Counted from the stretch's first letter, positions 33,849-44,202 are shown. The stretch: 64,000 nucleotides of DNA from Sporosarcina globispora (GCF_001274725.1 NZ_LGUF01000007.1:168468-232467), one strand, 5' to 3'. Program-made: numbers and translations. The notes: generated by a model from the letters alone, not told the origin.

Positions 33849-34770
33849 GAAAATATTTGCTATTCTCTTTTCTCCGCTTTCTCAATACCAGTTCCTCCAA
33901 TGCTCCAGACCCTGAAATGACCCCTCCAACAATGAGAACCAGCCCAAGCAAGTGGTTTATAGTGATTACTTCACCCAGTATCAGTGCTGAGCCTGCCAAC
34001 GAGAAAAAGGTATTTAAGTTCAAAAAAATACTGGCTTCTGCTGGTCCAATATTACGTATTGCTGTGTTATAAACCATATGGCCAACTGCTGTTGCCAATA
34101 CTGCAGATGCGGCAAATGCAGCCCAAACATAAGCTGGTGCTCCGGTTATGCCCTTTAGCCCGCCAGGTTCCATCATGCCGCTCATTACGAACAGGATTAA
34201 TCCTCCAAAAATCAGCATATAGCCTGTCAGCAATCTCGGATCAAGTGTTTTGGAAGCCTTGCTGATCACAATAAAGCTAAGAGCCTGTGATAGGATAGAC
34301 AGGAACACAAAGAAATCCCCTGGAGTTAAACTGGATATCCCTTTATTGCCTGAAAGCACGATAAAAGTCACACCTGCACCTCCAAGCAGAAAGCCCAGCA
34401 CCTGAATGCCTGAAGGCTTATGGCGCAGGAGAATTGAAGACAGTATGGCTGTAAGGAGCGGTCCCGCACCTAAAATAAGCCCTCCATTTACCGCGCTTGT
34501 TCCCGTTAGGCCTATTGCCAGAAATAGATGGTGGCTTACTACACTTAAAAGGCCGCCAAACACGATATACCAGACTTCCCTTAAGCTCGGCTTTCTCACT
34601 TTTCCCATCATGCTTAATATCAAAAACACGGTTATGCCCGCAGTTAATATTCGCAAGGAAGTAATTGAAACCGGCGGAAAATAACTGATAAGAATTTTTA
34701 TAATGCTGACATTCAATCCCCATAAAGCCATTATGGAAGTGAGAAGAATGTAGGTTTTCATGCTTTTCAC
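33829..34770 (-). CDS. EamA/DMT-family transporter
   Basis: About 313 residues, ten helices in two EamA repeats (ILLTSIMALWGLNVSIIKIL at the start; LGLVLIVGGVISG at the end). Conserved YFPPVSITSLRILTAG and GLTGTSAVNGGLILGAGPL segments are typical of the drug/metabolite superfamily. Substrate unknown, often amino acids or metabolites. Start is either the GTG at 34770 (5 bp from AAGGA) or the ATG at 34761; I prefer the former. Confidence 0.85.
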   Translation of the reverse strand: MKSMKTYILLTSIMALWGLNVSIIKILISYFPPVSITSLRILTAGITVFLILSMMGKVRKPSLREVWYIVFGGLLSVVSHHLFLAIGLTGTSAVNGGLILGAGPLLTAILSSILLRHKPSGIQVLGFLLGGAGVTFIVLSGNKGISSLTPGDFFVFLSILSQALSFIVISKASKTLDPRLLTGYMLIFGGLILFVMSGMMEPGGLKGITGAPAYVWAAFAASAVLATAVGHMVYNTAIRNIGPAEASIFLNLNTFFSLAGSALILGEVITINHLLGLVLIVGGVISGSGALEELVLRKRRKENSKYFQKDLSK

Positions 34771-34908
34771 ATCGATCCTTCTTTCCAGAAAATCCAAGTT
34801 AATATAATTTGTATCATTTTATCATAGTTAATTGGGATTATGACTTTAAACGCTTGGTTTTTCAGTGGATGAATGATCATAAAAGACATGAAGAAACTGG
34901 ATAACAGT

Positions 34909-34948
34909 TAAAGAGCAGCCTCCCATTTAGGGAAACTGCTGCTCTTCT
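34909..34948 (-). terminator. Terminator of the M28 peptidase gene
   Basis: Minus-strand AAGAGCAGCAGTTTCCC-taaa-TGGGAGGCTGCTCTTT. Confidence 0.85.
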
Positions 34949-34950
34949 GT

Positions 34951-36351
34951 TTATTTTACTTGTTCCTCATATATCATTTCAGGTGTTGCTTTCATTTTAT
35001 GCTGTTTTTTCGGCTTAGGGCCCATGTTATCGAAACGCGCCTTATCATAAATGGCGGCACCCACAATTTCTGCTACATCCTGAAGTTTTTCTTTGCTGAT
35101 TTTATCAATTGTATCTTCTGGAGAATGGTACCATGGCTCAGTTGGGCTGTGAATGAATAACGCTGCAGGTATGCCTGCTTCAGCAAATGGCACATGGTCA
35201 CTTCTGCCGCCCTGATATACTGGTGTAGGATCACCGTTCAGTCTTTCACTGGATGCTTGTGAAAGCTCTGTTACAAGATTCTCTTCTCCATCCAATGTCC
35301 ACATCACTAAATCGCCTGCATCCTTGCTTCCAACCATATCAAGATTAAAGTTAGCAATAGTTCTGCTGATTTCATCTTCAGAAAGACTGTCAACATAATG
35401 GAAAGATCCAATCAATCCCAGCTCTTCTGCCCCAAATGTCATGAAGCGGATTTCTGTATCTGTTGGAATATCCTTGAATACACGTGCCAGCTCTAATGTC
35501 ATCGCTGTTCCGGAAGCATCGTCATTCGCTCCAGGTGCCCCTGCTACAGAATCATGATGTGAGCCCACCACAATAATGTCGTCATTTGCTTTCTTTTTGT
35601 TGGTTGGCTTCTTTGTGGCAATTACATTATGAGATACTCTTTCTCCTGCATCCGCACCTTCAATTGTCAAGGAAGCTGTTAAGTCTTCACCGCTCTCCAG
35701 CAATGCAAGAAGTGCTTCACCCTCTGCTTTTGAAAGGGCTAATGCCGGAACATATTCTTCGTTATGAGCTCCAAGCGTACCGCTTAATGGCCCATCTGCA
35801 TTATTAAAAATAATTACACCGGCAGCACCTTTTTCTGCTGCATTTAGAACTTTCTCGGCAAAAGAAATGGAACCGCGCTGGATCAGAGCGACTTTACCTG
35901 TAAGGTCTGCACCTTCAAGCTCATCTGCTGTGCCTAGACCAGCATACATCAGCTCCCCGCTCACATCACCATTTACCGAATAAGTAAAGGATCTTGGCTG
36001 CAGTTCTCCTTCATAGCCATCAATGGTTACTTCCATACTGCTCGGAGGTGTATATCCATAAAATGTGAATGGCTGAATCTCTGTCTCATAGCCATAGGAT
36101 TCAAATTGGCTTTTAATATACTGAACCGCGTTAAACTCCGATTCAGTACCGGCTACACGCGGGTTTTGTGAAAGATAATCAATATTATTATAGATATTTT
36201 CTGCATTAATTTCATTGACTATCTTCTTATCGAATACCTTTACCGGCAGAGTCTGTTTAACGTCGGCCGGATGTGCAAAAACTGCCTGTGTTCCAATAGC
36301 TCCAAAGACAAGAGCTGAAGCTAATGCCACTTTTAAAATTGGTTTCTTCAT
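34951..36351 (-). CDS. Secreted M28 aminopeptidase with PA domain (YwaD-like)
   Basis: 466 residues: signal peptide (VALASALVFGAIGTQAVFA), a PA insert (~125-220, GVIIFNNADGPL), and the M28 zinc peptidase domain. Zinc ligands and catalytic residues appear in VVGSHHDSV (His/Asp), PGANDDASGTA (bridging Asp), GAEELGLIGS (Glu-Glu), NLDMVGS (Asp) and the late WYHSPEDT (His). It releases N-terminal residues from peptides outside the cell, like B. subtilis YwaD. The tail is Lys-rich. Confidence 0.92.
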   Translation of the reverse strand: MKKPILKVALASALVFGAIGTQAVFAHPADVKQTLPVKVFDKKIVNEINAENIYNNIDYLSQNPRVAGTESEFNAVQYIKSQFESYGYETEIQPFTFYGYTPPSSMEVTIDGYEGELQPRSFTYSVNGDVSGELMYAGLGTADELEGADLTGKVALIQRGSISFAEKVLNAAEKGAAGVIIFNNADGPLSGTLGAHNEEYVPALALSKAEGEALLALLESGEDLTASLTIEGADAGERVSHNVIATKKPTNKKKANDDIIVVGSHHDSVAGAPGANDDASGTAMTLELARVFKDIPTDTEIRFMTFGAEELGLIGSFHYVDSLSEDEISRTIANFNLDMVGSKDAGDLVMWTLDGEENLVTELSQASSERLNGDPTPVYQGGRSDHVPFAEAGIPAALFIHSPTEPWYHSPEDTIDKISKEKLQDVAEIVGAAIYDKARFDNMGPKPKKQHKMKATPEMIYEEQVK

Positions 36352-36507
36352 CTAGTACCTCCAATAGAATAATAGATTTCACCCATTAAATTTTATAATG
36401 TTTTGAAAATTCTTATAAGGGTACAAGATACTAGAGAGAAGTAGGTATAATAATCTATATTTTGGATTTTATGTTAATTTTAGTTAATAACTAATGGGAG
36501 AAAAAGA

Positions 36508-36545
36508 CAAAAAAAGAAGACTAACCCAGGTAAGCCTTCTTTCTC
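36508..36545 (-). terminator. Terminator of the HTH gene
   Basis: Minus-strand AAGAAGGCTTACC-tg-GGTTAGTCTTCTTTTTTTG. The rest of 36352-36643 is AT-rich with no recognisable element. Confidence 0.75.
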
Positions 36546-36643
36546 TTCTATTTCATTATATCATGGTCCACATAACGCTCGCCGTTCAATATCTAAATTG
36601 ATAATAATTGTAAAATAATGTGATTAGAGGAAAATAGCCCAAA

Positions 36644-36874
36644 TCAATCTTCATCCTTGATATCCCGGTCCTCCGGTATCGGCTCATTTAATATCTCTTC
36701 CACCAGTTGCTTATATTTTTCCATCTGCTTCACATGGGCATTAAACTGCTCCTTGTATATTAAATACTGCTCTCCGTCAAATACGGCACGTATTTTCTTT
36801 TGCTGAATCAAGCTTTCTACATATGACTCAGGATAAGATAAGTATTCTGCGGTTTCTTTTATAGTAAGATACAT
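36644..36874 (-). CDS. Excisionase-type helix-turn-helix protein
   Basis: 76 residues. The N-terminus MYLTIKETAEYLSYPESYVESLIQ and KKIRAVFDGEQYLIYKEQFNAHV is the winged-HTH MerR/Xis fold (helix_turn_helix_17), with an acidic tail (PIPEDRDIKDED). Such proteins bind DNA and may act as regulators; no integrase or phage gene is nearby, so a phage excisionase role is unlikely. Confidence 0.8.
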   Translation of the reverse strand: MYLTIKETAEYLSYPESYVESLIQQKKIRAVFDGEQYLIYKEQFNAHVKQMEKYKQLVEEILNEPIPEDRDIKDED

Positions 36875-37038
36875 GCTTGTCCTTCCCTTTCTTATTCCTT
36901 ATAATATGATTTTACTAATTTCTAGGCACTAGTAGACTCTACTGAAATCATATAGAATAGGAACTGTAAATAATTTGTATATGCACCTTATATTCTTCTA
37001 TTATACAGCGAATATGGAGGAATAGAAAAAATACTTAT

Positions 37039-38754
37039 TTGACTGAATTCCAGCTCTTTTTTCAGCCAAATAGAGAACAGGAGAAATATAAGCTAATGAA
37101 TAAAAAAATGCTATTGGGCTTATATATGATCATTAGCCTTATTTGGGTATTCGGAACGAATTACCTTTTGCATATGCTTGAACCTTCATCTCTAGTCAGT
37201 TTTCTATTTAGAGCAAAAGAGCTTCTGTACATTTTTGTTACAGGCTGGCTGCTCTATTATTTTATTGGCAAACGGGATGAGCTCAGTGCCTCAAGGGAAG
37301 ATGAAAAACGCCTTTCCACACTAATTAATTCCATGGTGGATTTTGTTAATTTCAAAGATGGCCAAGGCCGCTGGATTGAGTCCAATGAATTTGGACTTAA
37401 ATTATTCAATCTTCAAAACGTCGATTATAAAGGCAAGAAGGATTCTGAACTGGCCGAGTATACGGATTTTTACGCAGATGCACTTCGCTACTGTGAAACA
37501 TCAGATGAGGAGGCTTGGAAAAACGGCAAGATTTCCCGCCTGGAAGAAGTCATCCCTTTACCTGACGGAACTGAAAAAACTTTTGATACGATAAAAGTGC
37601 CGCTCTTCCATGCAGATGGAAGCCGGCAGGGACTCGTCATTATCGGCCGGGATATTACGGAAAGAAAACATGTGGAAAAGCTTCTTGCCGAGAGCCAGCA
37701 GCAATATAAATCCTTGTTTGAATATAATACTGAAATTGTTTTTATGACAGACCTTAACGGCACCATTACCAAAGTTAATCCCCAATTTAAAGCAGTGACA
37801 GGCTACAGCCCTGAAGAAACATTGGGTAAGCGCATTGATGAAATCATACCAAGCAATTATAAAATGAAGACACTTCAAGAATTTAAAGCGATCCTGGAAG
37901 ATAAACAGCCTAAAACCTGTGAATTTGAGTTCAATCATAAAAATGGCAGCAAGCTCACTATCCAATGCACCGCGCTTCCGCTCATTGTGAACGGCCAAAT
38001 TGCCGGAATTATCGGCTATGGAAAAGATGTGACAAAGCTGCGGGAAGCTGAGGAAAGATTGCGCCGCACCGAAAAGCTTTTTGTGGTTGGCGAACTGTCT
38101 GCAAGTGTAGCACATGAAATCAGAAATCCGCTGACATCTTTAAAAGGCTTCGTGCAGCTTATGCAGCTGGAAGATGAAAAGCACCAGTTCTATTATCAAA
38201 TCATGCAGGAGGAGCTCGACCGGATCAACCACATCGTTGGCGAGCTGCTGCTCCTTGCTAAGCCTCAGGATATTTGTTTTACAAAAGCGGATGTCCAAAA
38301 GATCTTATTTAATGTCATCTCCCTATTAAAAACAGAAGCCAGCATGCACAATGTCCAGATTGAATTTCTATTAAAATCGGATGTTTACACGATTGAATGT
38401 GAACCAAATCAGCTGAAACAGCTTTTTATTAATATAATAAAAAATGCCATTGAAGCATCAAGTGAAGGCTGCAAGGTGACGGTTACCCTGGAGGGGGAAG
38501 ATCAGCAAATGACAATTCTGGTTAAGGATAACGGCTGCGGCATGTCTGAGGAACGCCTTAACAGGATCGGCGAGCCTTTCTATTCTTCGAAGGAAAAGGG
38601 TACAGGCCTCGGACTCACAGTCAGCTTCAAAATTGTTCAATCCCATAATGGATCCATCTTTTTTAATAGCGAAAAAGGGAAGGGAACAGAAGCAGTCATC
38701 AAGCTTCCTGTAAAAAAACAACAACCTGCAGAGACTGCAGAATTAACGATTTAA
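37039..38754 (+). CDS. PAS-domain sensor histidine kinase (sporulation-kinase-like)
   Basis: 571 residues: two N-terminal membrane helices (KMLLGLYMIISLIWVFGTNYLL, ELLYIFVTGWLLYYF), PAS domain 1 (~97-210), PAS domain 2 (~215-340), HisKA with phospho-His359 (GELSASVAHEIRNPLTSLKGF), and an HATPase with N box IKNAIEAS and G boxes DNGCGM, GTGLGL and KGKGTEAVI. The layout is that of orphan KinC/KinE-type kinases feeding the Spo0A phosphorelay. No response regulator is adjacent. The TTG at 37039 is 18 bp from GGAGG; an ATG at 37096 is the alternative. Confidence 0.88.
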   Translation: MTEFQLFFQPNREQEKYKLMNKKMLLGLYMIISLIWVFGTNYLLHMLEPSSLVSFLFRAKELLYIFVTGWLLYYFIGKRDELSASREDEKRLSTLINSMVDFVNFKDGQGRWIESNEFGLKLFNLQNVDYKGKKDSELAEYTDFYADALRYCETSDEEAWKNGKISRLEEVIPLPDGTEKTFDTIKVPLFHADGSRQGLVIIGRDITERKHVEKLLAESQQQYKSLFEYNTEIVFMTDLNGTITKVNPQFKAVTGYSPEETLGKRIDEIIPSNYKMKTLQEFKAILEDKQPKTCEFEFNHKNGSKLTIQCTALPLIVNGQIAGIIGYGKDVTKLREAEERLRRTEKLFVVGELSASVAHEIRNPLTSLKGFVQLMQLEDEKHQFYYQIMQEELDRINHIVGELLLLAKPQDICFTKADVQKILFNVISLLKTEASMHNVQIEFLLKSDVYTIECEPNQLKQLFINIIKNAIEASSEGCKVTVTLEGEDQQMTILVKDNGCGMSEERLNRIGEPFYSSKEKGTGLGLTVSFKIVQSHNGSIFFNSEKGKGTEAVIKLPVKKQQPAETAELTI

Positions 38755-38759
38755 AAAGG

Positions 38760-38807
38760 AAAGAGCGATGTTTAATCAAACGTTTGATTGAACATCGCTC
38801 TTTTTTT
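38760..38807. terminator. Bidirectional terminator built around palindrome copy 5
   Basis: AAAGAGCGATGTT and AACATCGCTCTTT flank the exact core AATCAAACGTTTGATT (38774-38789), giving one long hairpin with T-runs on both sides. It sits between the convergent kinase and telA genes. Confidence 0.9.
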
Positions 38808-39972
38808 AATTTCCCTTAATCTCCAGCAGCTTCTGCCTCAAATCATTTTCCATACTGGCCAAGTCGTGTTCTGCCTGGCGGCGTTTATTTCGGCCTTCCT
38901 CCTGAATTCTCAGGGTTTCTTCAAGAGTGGAAATCAGGTTCTCCTGCGTTTTCTTTAACGTTTCAATATCGACAAGGCCACGTTCATTTTCACGGGCCGT
39001 TTCAATTGTATTCATTTTCAGCATTTCGGCGTTTTTCAGCAGAAGGTCATTTGTGGTTTTCGAAACCTTCTTCTGAGCTTCGACAGCATGGCGCTGGCGA
39101 AGCAATGTCAATGCGATGGCCACCTGGTTTTTCCAAAGCGGGATAGCGGTCATGATGGACGACTGGATTTTTTCAACCAATGCCTGATTGGTATTCTGAA
39201 TCAGGCGGATCTGCGGTGCGCTTTGAATTGTTATTTCTCGGCTAAGCTTCAAGTCATATAGGCGTTTATCCAGGCGGTCAGCAAACTGAATCATATCGTT
39301 CACTTCCTGGAACTTCATCTGATCATTTGACTCCTCAGCCTTCTTTTTCAGCTCGGGAATCGTATTTTCATGAAGCTCTTCAAGCTTCAGTTCACCTGCT
39401 GCAATATATACATTTAAAGCATGAAAATACTCTTTATTATTTTCATAAAGCTTATCTAACATAACAATGTCTGAAAGAAGTGCATTCTTGCTCCTTTCCA
39501 GCTTTACACTGATGCGGTCGATTTGTGCCCCTGTTTTTTGGTACTTGGACAATACTTCCTGGACAGAACCGGATATCTTTCCAAACATCCTCGCAAAAAA
39601 GGAGGCTTTCTCCGGCTTAAGCTCATCCGGATTCACATCATTGAATTTCTTCATCAGATCGTTGATGATGGTCCCTACTTCACCAACGTCCTTTTTCTGA
39701 ACATGTTCAAGCATCGTATGGGAAAACGTTAAAAGCTTTGATTGAGCTGGTGTTCCATATGAGATCATAGCCTGGTGATTGGCAGGATCAATCTGCTTTG
39801 CAAGCTGAAAGGCTTTTTCCCGATTTTCTTCCGGAATCACATCAATCAGCCTTGTCCGCTTTTCCGATTGAAACGGTGAGGAAGCAGCCTCCTGCTTTTC
39901 CCCAAATGGATCGGCCAGCAGATCCTCCATTAAATTAGTGTTTTTTAACAGGGATGGTTTTTCTTCAGTCAT
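38806..39972 (-). CDS. TelA-family toxic anion resistance protein (YaaN-like)
   Basis: 388 residues, almost entirely helical and coiled coil, covering the TelA/KlaA family length: [26 protein letters not shown] near the N-terminus, [25 protein letters not shown] in the middle and the conserved [24 protein letters not shown] near 300. Associated with tellurite and cell-wall-drug tolerance; mechanism unknown. The start overlaps the xpaC stop by 4 bp (ATGA), so the two are translated together, as in the B. subtilis xpaC-yaaN pair. Confidence 0.92.
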   Translation of the reverse strand: MTEEKPSLLKNTNLMEDLLADPFGEKQEAASSPFQSEKRTRLIDVIPEENREKAFQLAKQIDPANHQAMISYGTPAQSKLLTFSHTMLEHVQKKDVGEVGTIINDLMKKFNDVNPDELKPEKASFFARMFGKISGSVQEVLSKYQKTGAQIDRISVKLERSKNALLSDIVMLDKLYENNKEYFHALNVYIAAGELKLEELHENTIPELKKKAEESNDQMKFQEVNDMIQFADRLDKRLYDLKLSREITIQSAPQIRLIQNTNQALVEKIQSSIMTAIPLWKNQVAIALTLLRQRHAVEAQKKVSKTTNDLLLKNAEMLKMNTIETARENERGLVDIETLKKTQENLISTLEETLRIQEEGRNKRRQAEHDLASMENDLRQKLLEIKGN

Positions 39973-40625
39973 TTTAATCTCCTGCTTTCATCATGAATTC
40001 TTGATTCTTTTATTTTCTCAATCGAATTCTTGGCAACATCAATTTCAAGATGAAGCTGATCAATGTCCTCAGCTATAACCCGGTGAAGATCCTCCTCCAC
40101 ATGGTGGGTAAGAGTATCAAGTGTCCGTCTGGTCTCCTGGAGAGACTGCTCTAGATCACGCGATTTTCTAGGCTGGGAAGACAGAAAAACATACTTTTCC
40201 GCCAGCTCCACCGCGGAATCCAAATGGGAAAAATAAAACTGCTCTGCATGGTAAAAACGTTTCGGTTCATTTCTCGTCAATCTGTAAATCCTTCTTGTCA
40301 CCCTCATAAACTCCATGCGCTGCTTCAGTGTCGGGAAATGGCGAATCGAGAACATCGCTTTATGCAAACGGGTTATTTTGCGGCGCGCTTCATCAAGATT
40401 TCGCTTAATATATTGGTATTCCCTTTTCGTCAATCCATGCTTTTTCAAAAAGCGGCGGCGCTGAATCAATCCTCCCGCCCAATAAGTGAGAAGCCCGGCT
40501 CCAGCTCCATATATCCCTGACAAAAGGAAGGTTTGCCCAAAAGCAAAGTAACTTGCCAGCCAGACACTGGCAGACACTGGGACGGCCGTCAGCAAACGAA
40601 AAGCAAATGCTAAAAAGTAATTCAT
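39969..40625 (-). CDS. xpaC: XpaC-family protein
   Basis: 218 residues: two N-terminal membrane helices ([45 protein letters not shown]), then a cytoplasmic helical domain ([23 protein letters not shown]). XpaC was named for hydrolysis of 5-bromo-4-chloroindolyl phosphate but its real role is unknown; it pairs with TelA. First gene of the xpaC-telA operon; ribosome site TAGGAGT. Confidence 0.88.
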   Translation of the reverse strand: MNYFLAFAFRLLTAVPVSASVWLASYFAFGQTFLLSGIYGAGAGLLTYWAGGLIQRRRFLKKHGLTKREYQYIKRNLDEARRKITRLHKAMFSIRHFPTLKQRMEFMRVTRRIYRLTRNEPKRFYHAEQFYFSHLDSAVELAEKYVFLSSQPRKSRDLEQSLQETRRTLDTLTHHVEEDLHRVIAEDIDQLHLEIDVAKNSIEKIKESRIHDESRRLK

Positions 40626-40707
40626 ATTGATCGACTCCTACTCATAGTCCTACTTATTTATACGTTATTTATAAACCTAAAGTTTCATCCACAGACATAT
40701 TTCAGCA

Positions 40708-40826
40708 AGAAAAACGCAAGCGCCTTCGGAACAAGCCAAAACCGGTTGTTCCTGCGAGGAATATCCTAAGGAAGCTTTTCTTTGGTGCTCACCCCCTACA
40801 AGGGGGTAGGCGCTGGAGCAAGACAG
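40708..40826. repeat. Dispersed repeat with complementary ends, copy 3
   Basis: Begins AGAAAAACGCAAGCGCCTT and ends AGGCGCTGGAGCAAGACAG, with inner hairpins (AACCGGTT, CCCCCTACAAGGGGG). Located 80 bp upstream of xpaC. The rest of 40626-41004 contains only the next terminator. Confidence 0.8.
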
Positions 40827-40965
40827 AAAAAAAGACGTACATCCCTAAATCTATTAAAACACGTTTAAAAAACTTCTCAAGTTATACGATACAAAATAAC
40901 ATGATTGCCCGCCATAGACCACAAAAGTAATCCCGGCTAAGACCTGAGACGTATATTTTACGACA

Positions 40966-41002
40966 AAAAAGCAACTGCAGGAAATTTCCCGCAGTTGCTT
41001 TA
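40966..41002 (-). terminator. Terminator of the SH3b/C39-like gene
   Basis: Minus-strand AAAGCAACTGCGGG-aaatt-TCCTGCAGTTGCTTTTTT. Confidence 0.92.
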
Positions 41003-41004
41003 GA

Positions 41005-42108
41005 CTACTTTACTGCCAGTGCACGTTTGCCCATGGCATTGTAGATCTTTATGAATTTTTCTTTTGGCATTTTCACGTCCTTCTTAACTGCCTCACTGTC
41101 ATTAAAGTACACATAATCGGCATCCACACCAGTTACGACAATGCAGTGCAAGGGTGTCGGTGCACTGATCGTTTTGCCGGCAGGCGTTTTCCAGCTTCTT
41201 TTATTCGGCATTTCATGACTGATCGTAAACCATGCCAAAACAGGGTTGCCCTCTGAAACAGCCTTTTCTATTTCTGAAAAATCTTTCCCGGTCAGATTTA
41301 CTCCGCCTGGACGATATTGATCAAGCAGCTTTTTCAGCGGCCCCGGGTTTATCGTATGGCCGTTGCCAAAAGGCGTTCCGACGAACCCGACATCAGGGTC
41401 TCCCCAGGTTTTAATAGAACCATCCGCATTTCTTACCAGCTTGGTTGAGTCGTAAGGCATTTCTTTTGCAAGTGTTGTTTTGCTGACATTCACACCATAA
41501 AATTTCAGCGCCATAGCAAGGGAAGTTACTTCACACCCGCTTGGCAGCTCCGGCCGCTGGGCAATGAGCGGTACATTGATCTTGGCCAGGCGGGGATCAC
41601 CGGCTGTCACATATTCACCGCTTACATATCCAGTACTGCCATTGTAAGAAATTTTATACCAGCCGCTGCTTTCCTTATGTATAACATTTATCACTGACCC
41701 GTTTTTTAAGGATCCAATTTTTCCGTAATTTAAACCCGGACCCTTTCTGACATTTAACGCTGTAGCATCCACCCGATAGAGTGTTTCATTTGTTTTGACA
41801 TATTGGCCGCTGACATAGCCTGTTTTGCCATTGTAGTTAATTTTGTACCAGCCGCTGGCAAGGCGTTCGATTACCTGAATACTGCTGCCTTGGGCCAGAC
41901 TGCCAATCCTGCTATAATTTGTCCCGGGACCAGAACGGACATTCAGACTGGTCGCATCCACTATGTAAGTATATGAAGCTGCTTCTGCCACCGCCTCGTT
42001 TGAAAAGTTCGGAATTGATGGTGACAAAACTCCTCCTGCAAAAATAGCTGCAGCAACAGACCCTTTTAATAGAGACCTGTTTCTATATGAACCTCTTAAA
42101 ATTGCCAT
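41005..42108 (-). CDS. Secreted SH3b-SH3b-C39-like peptidase
   Basis: 367 residues: signal peptide with an Ala-rich cleavage region (VAEAASYTY), two bacterial SH3 domains (VDATSLNVRSGPGTNYSRIG ~48-105; VDATALNVRKGPGLNYGKIG ~112-170) that bind cell wall, and a YvpB-like Peptidase_C39_2 domain (~178-360). The presumed nucleophile is Cys in LPSGCEVTSLAMAL and the presumed His is in TPLHCIVVTGVD. It probably cleaves wall peptides or proteins; the target is unknown. Confidence 0.9.
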   Translation of the reverse strand: MAILRGSYRNRSLLKGSVAAAIFAGGVLSPSIPNFSNEAVAEAASYTYIVDATSLNVRSGPGTNYSRIGSLAQGSSIQVIERLASGWYKINYNGKTGYVSGQYVKTNETLYRVDATALNVRKGPGLNYGKIGSLKNGSVINVIHKESSGWYKISYNGSTGYVSGEYVTAGDPRLAKINVPLIAQRPELPSGCEVTSLAMALKFYGVNVSKTTLAKEMPYDSTKLVRNADGSIKTWGDPDVGFVGTPFGNGHTINPGPLKKLLDQYRPGGVNLTGKDFSEIEKAVSEGNPVLAWFTISHEMPNKRSWKTPAGKTISAPTPLHCIVVTGVDADYVYFNDSEAVKKDVKMPKEKFIKIYNAMGKRALAVK

Positions 42109-42385
42109 ACACTTTCCTCCATATTCCTAATTTTTTTCTGTCGAATTTTGCAAACTACTCTAAAAATATAGATTTGGAAACTTCCAGTCTACCTTTTTGG
42201 GACTGGAAAATTTTTATTGAATCGATTGAATCACATTATTTAACTCATTCGGGATAATTGGCCTCTGCATATCTTCCTTCTTCCTATCATTAATGGATCC
42301 CGCCGGAGCTGATTCTTTGTTTATTGATAAGAAATACAAGGAATAAGCTCTTGTACCAATTTACTTACACCCTGGAGGAAGCATA

Positions 42386-42590
42386 ATGAATAAGCCCTAT
42401 TTTTATATAATTATTTTATTAATAGGATCGATAGTATTCCCTGCCCGAGGACATGCAGAGGGACAGCACGATCGGCTCAATTACCACGCTGGATATTGAC
42501 CCAGCTTTTTATGACCTGCTGTGAATACCAGCCCCGGACTTTCTGGAAGGTGAAGTTTTGGGAGATCTTTGGAATAAACAGCAAAGGCCT
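42386..42590 (+). pseudogene. Possible remnant of a small secreted protein gene
   Basis: GGAGG lies 9 bp before an ATG encoding a signal peptide (MNKPYFYIIILLIGSIVF ending in ARGHA) that stops after 37 residues. The adjoining frame continues with protein-like sequence (TIGSITTLDIDPAFYDLL, then PAPDFLEGEVLGDLW after a stop). This looks like a frameshifted, decaying gene. Family not recognised. A genuine 37-residue secreted peptide is the alternative. Confidence 0.4.
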
Positions 42591-42612
42591 TGCACATTCA
42601 TGCAAGGCCACT
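42580..42612 (-). terminator. Hairpin terminator of rlmCD
   Basis: GGCCTTGCA-cattca-TGCAAGGCC, perfect 9-bp stem 37 bp after the rlmCD stop on the minus strand; the following T-run is short. Confidence 0.65.
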
Positions 42613-42648
42613 TTCTCACTGTATTTAGCTCCATATGCCGCTTCTGGA

Positions 42649-44022
42649 TTAATTCAACTCTATTCTCGCAACTGCTTCACAGTGCATAGTCTGAGGGAAC
42701 ATATCGACAGGCTGCACCTCGATTGTTCTATATCCGCCATCCTCCAAAATACGCAAATCTCTTGCCAGCGTTCCCGGATTGCAGGAAACATAGACGACTT
42801 TTTTAGGCTTCATGCTTAGAATCGTTTGCAGCAGAGCTTCATCACAGCCTTTGCGCGGCGGGTCAACCACCAGCACATCTGCAGTGTTCCCCTTTTTGTA
42901 CCAGTCAGGAATCACTTCTTCCGCTTTCCCGACTGCAAACAAAGCGTTCGTCATGCCGTTTAAATCAGCGTTTCTCTTCGCATCTTCAATAGCTTCCGGC
43001 ACAATTTCAACGCCGAACACCTCTTTTGCTTTCTGCGCCAGGAAAAGAGAAATGGTACCTATACCGCAGTACGCATCAATAACTTTTTCTTCTCCGCTCA
43101 AATTCGCATACTCCAGCGCCTTCTCATATAAAACTTTTGTCTGCTCCGGGTTCACCTGATAAAAGGAGCGGGCTGAAATCGCAAATTTAATATCGCCAAT
43201 AAAATCATAGATTACTTCTTCGCCCCAAAGGACTCGAGTAACTTCTCCCATAATCACATTCGTCTTCTTGGAATTCACATTATGAACGATGGATTTAACA
43301 CCCTCAATGCTTGATGTAATCTCTTCCACAATCTTTTGTTTATGCGGCAGTTCATTCGTCCTGGTGACAAGGACAATCATCACTTCGCCTGTCACGAGCC
43401 CATAGCGCGACATCACGTGGCGGAGCTCACCTTTATGTCTGCCTTCGTCATAAGCACGGATCCCATAGCGTCCGCAAATTTCCTTTACCATTTGTACAAC
43501 CTCATCATTTTTTTCCTGCTGAATGAGGCACTCCTCCATATCGATGATCTGATGGGTGCGCTGCTGGTAAAACCCGCCGATCAGTCCGCCTTCCAGCTCG
43601 CCAATTGGCACCTGTGCCTTATTACGGTAGCGCCACGGATCTTTCATGCCGAGAACCGGATGCACTTTTACATTTTCAAGCTTCCCGATTCTTGCCAGAA
43701 CATCCCGAACCTGCTTTTCCTTTGCAAGAAGCTGGCCTTCATAGCTCAGATGCTGCAGCTGGCATCCTCCACACTCTTTGTAAATCGGGCAAGGTGCTTC
43801 AACCCGGTATGGGCTTTTTTCATACGTCTCAATCAGGCGCCCGAATCCATAACCCTTATTAACCTTAATCACTTTAACCTTTGCTCTCTCGCCGGGAAGC
43901 CCATCCGGCACAAACAGCGGATAACCGTCCACTTTTGCCACGCCTGCTCCCTCATGAGTCAAGTCTTCAAATGTAACATCTATATAATCATTTTTTTGAA
44001 CCGGTAATGTTCTGCTCATCAT
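42649..44022 (-). CDS. rlmCD: 23S rRNA (uracil-C5) methyltransferase RlmCD
   Basis: About 457 residues. TRAM domain ([23 protein letters not shown]), a 4Fe-4S cluster set ([15 protein letters not shown]), then the SAM-dependent methyltransferase: [28 protein letters not shown] and the catalytic Cys in [14 protein letters not shown] with Glu near the C-terminus. In Bacilli this enzyme (YefA) methylates both U747 and U1939. The start at 44022 has AAGGA 5 bp upstream; the frame is open to 44130 without support. Downstream of dagK as in B. subtilis. Confidence 0.93.
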   Translation of the reverse strand: MMSRTLPVQKNDYIDVTFEDLTHEGAGVAKVDGYPLFVPDGLPGERAKVKVIKVNKGYGFGRLIETYEKSPYRVEAPCPIYKECGGCQLQHLSYEGQLLAKEKQVRDVLARIGKLENVKVHPVLGMKDPWRYRNKAQVPIGELEGGLIGGFYQQRTHQIIDMEECLIQQEKNDEVVQMVKEICGRYGIRAYDEGRHKGELRHVMSRYGLVTGEVMIVLVTRTNELPHKQKIVEEITSSIEGVKSIVHNVNSKKTNVIMGEVTRVLWGEEVIYDFIGDIKFAISARSFYQVNPEQTKVLYEKALEYANLSGEEKVIDAYCGIGTISLFLAQKAKEVFGVEIVPEAIEDAKRNADLNGMTNALFAVGKAEEVIPDWYKKGNTADVLVVDPPRKGCDEALLQTILSMKPKKVVYVSCNPGTLARDLRILEDGGYRTIEVQPVDMFPQTMHCEAVARIELN

Positions 44023-44129
44023 TTTCTTCCTTTTCAGCGTAATTCCGTGACCTATTTTGACTAGACAGATTGTATCACAAATCCCTGTTAAATACGAAAT
44101 GGATAAGGCGCTTTTCAGCAAAAACCGCA

Positions 44130-44200
44130 CTATTCTATTTGCAGGTCTTACCTGTGTATTTGCAAAACCCGTTCTCTATCTGCAATCGGCATCAAACCTC
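44130..44200. repeat. ~21-bp intergenic repeat array (TATTTGCA type)
   Basis: Three units begin CTATTTGCAGGTC, TATTTGCAAAACCC and TATCTGCAATCGG at 20-22 bp steps, between rlmCD and the dagK terminator. The weakest of the six arrays. Confidence 0.5.
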
Positions 44201-44202
44201 AA

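Noticed and set aside
36644..36874. Excisionase-like HTH gene as a sign of a prophage
   Set aside because: No integrase, structural, lysis or replication genes are nearby and the neighbours are ordinary chromosomal genes.
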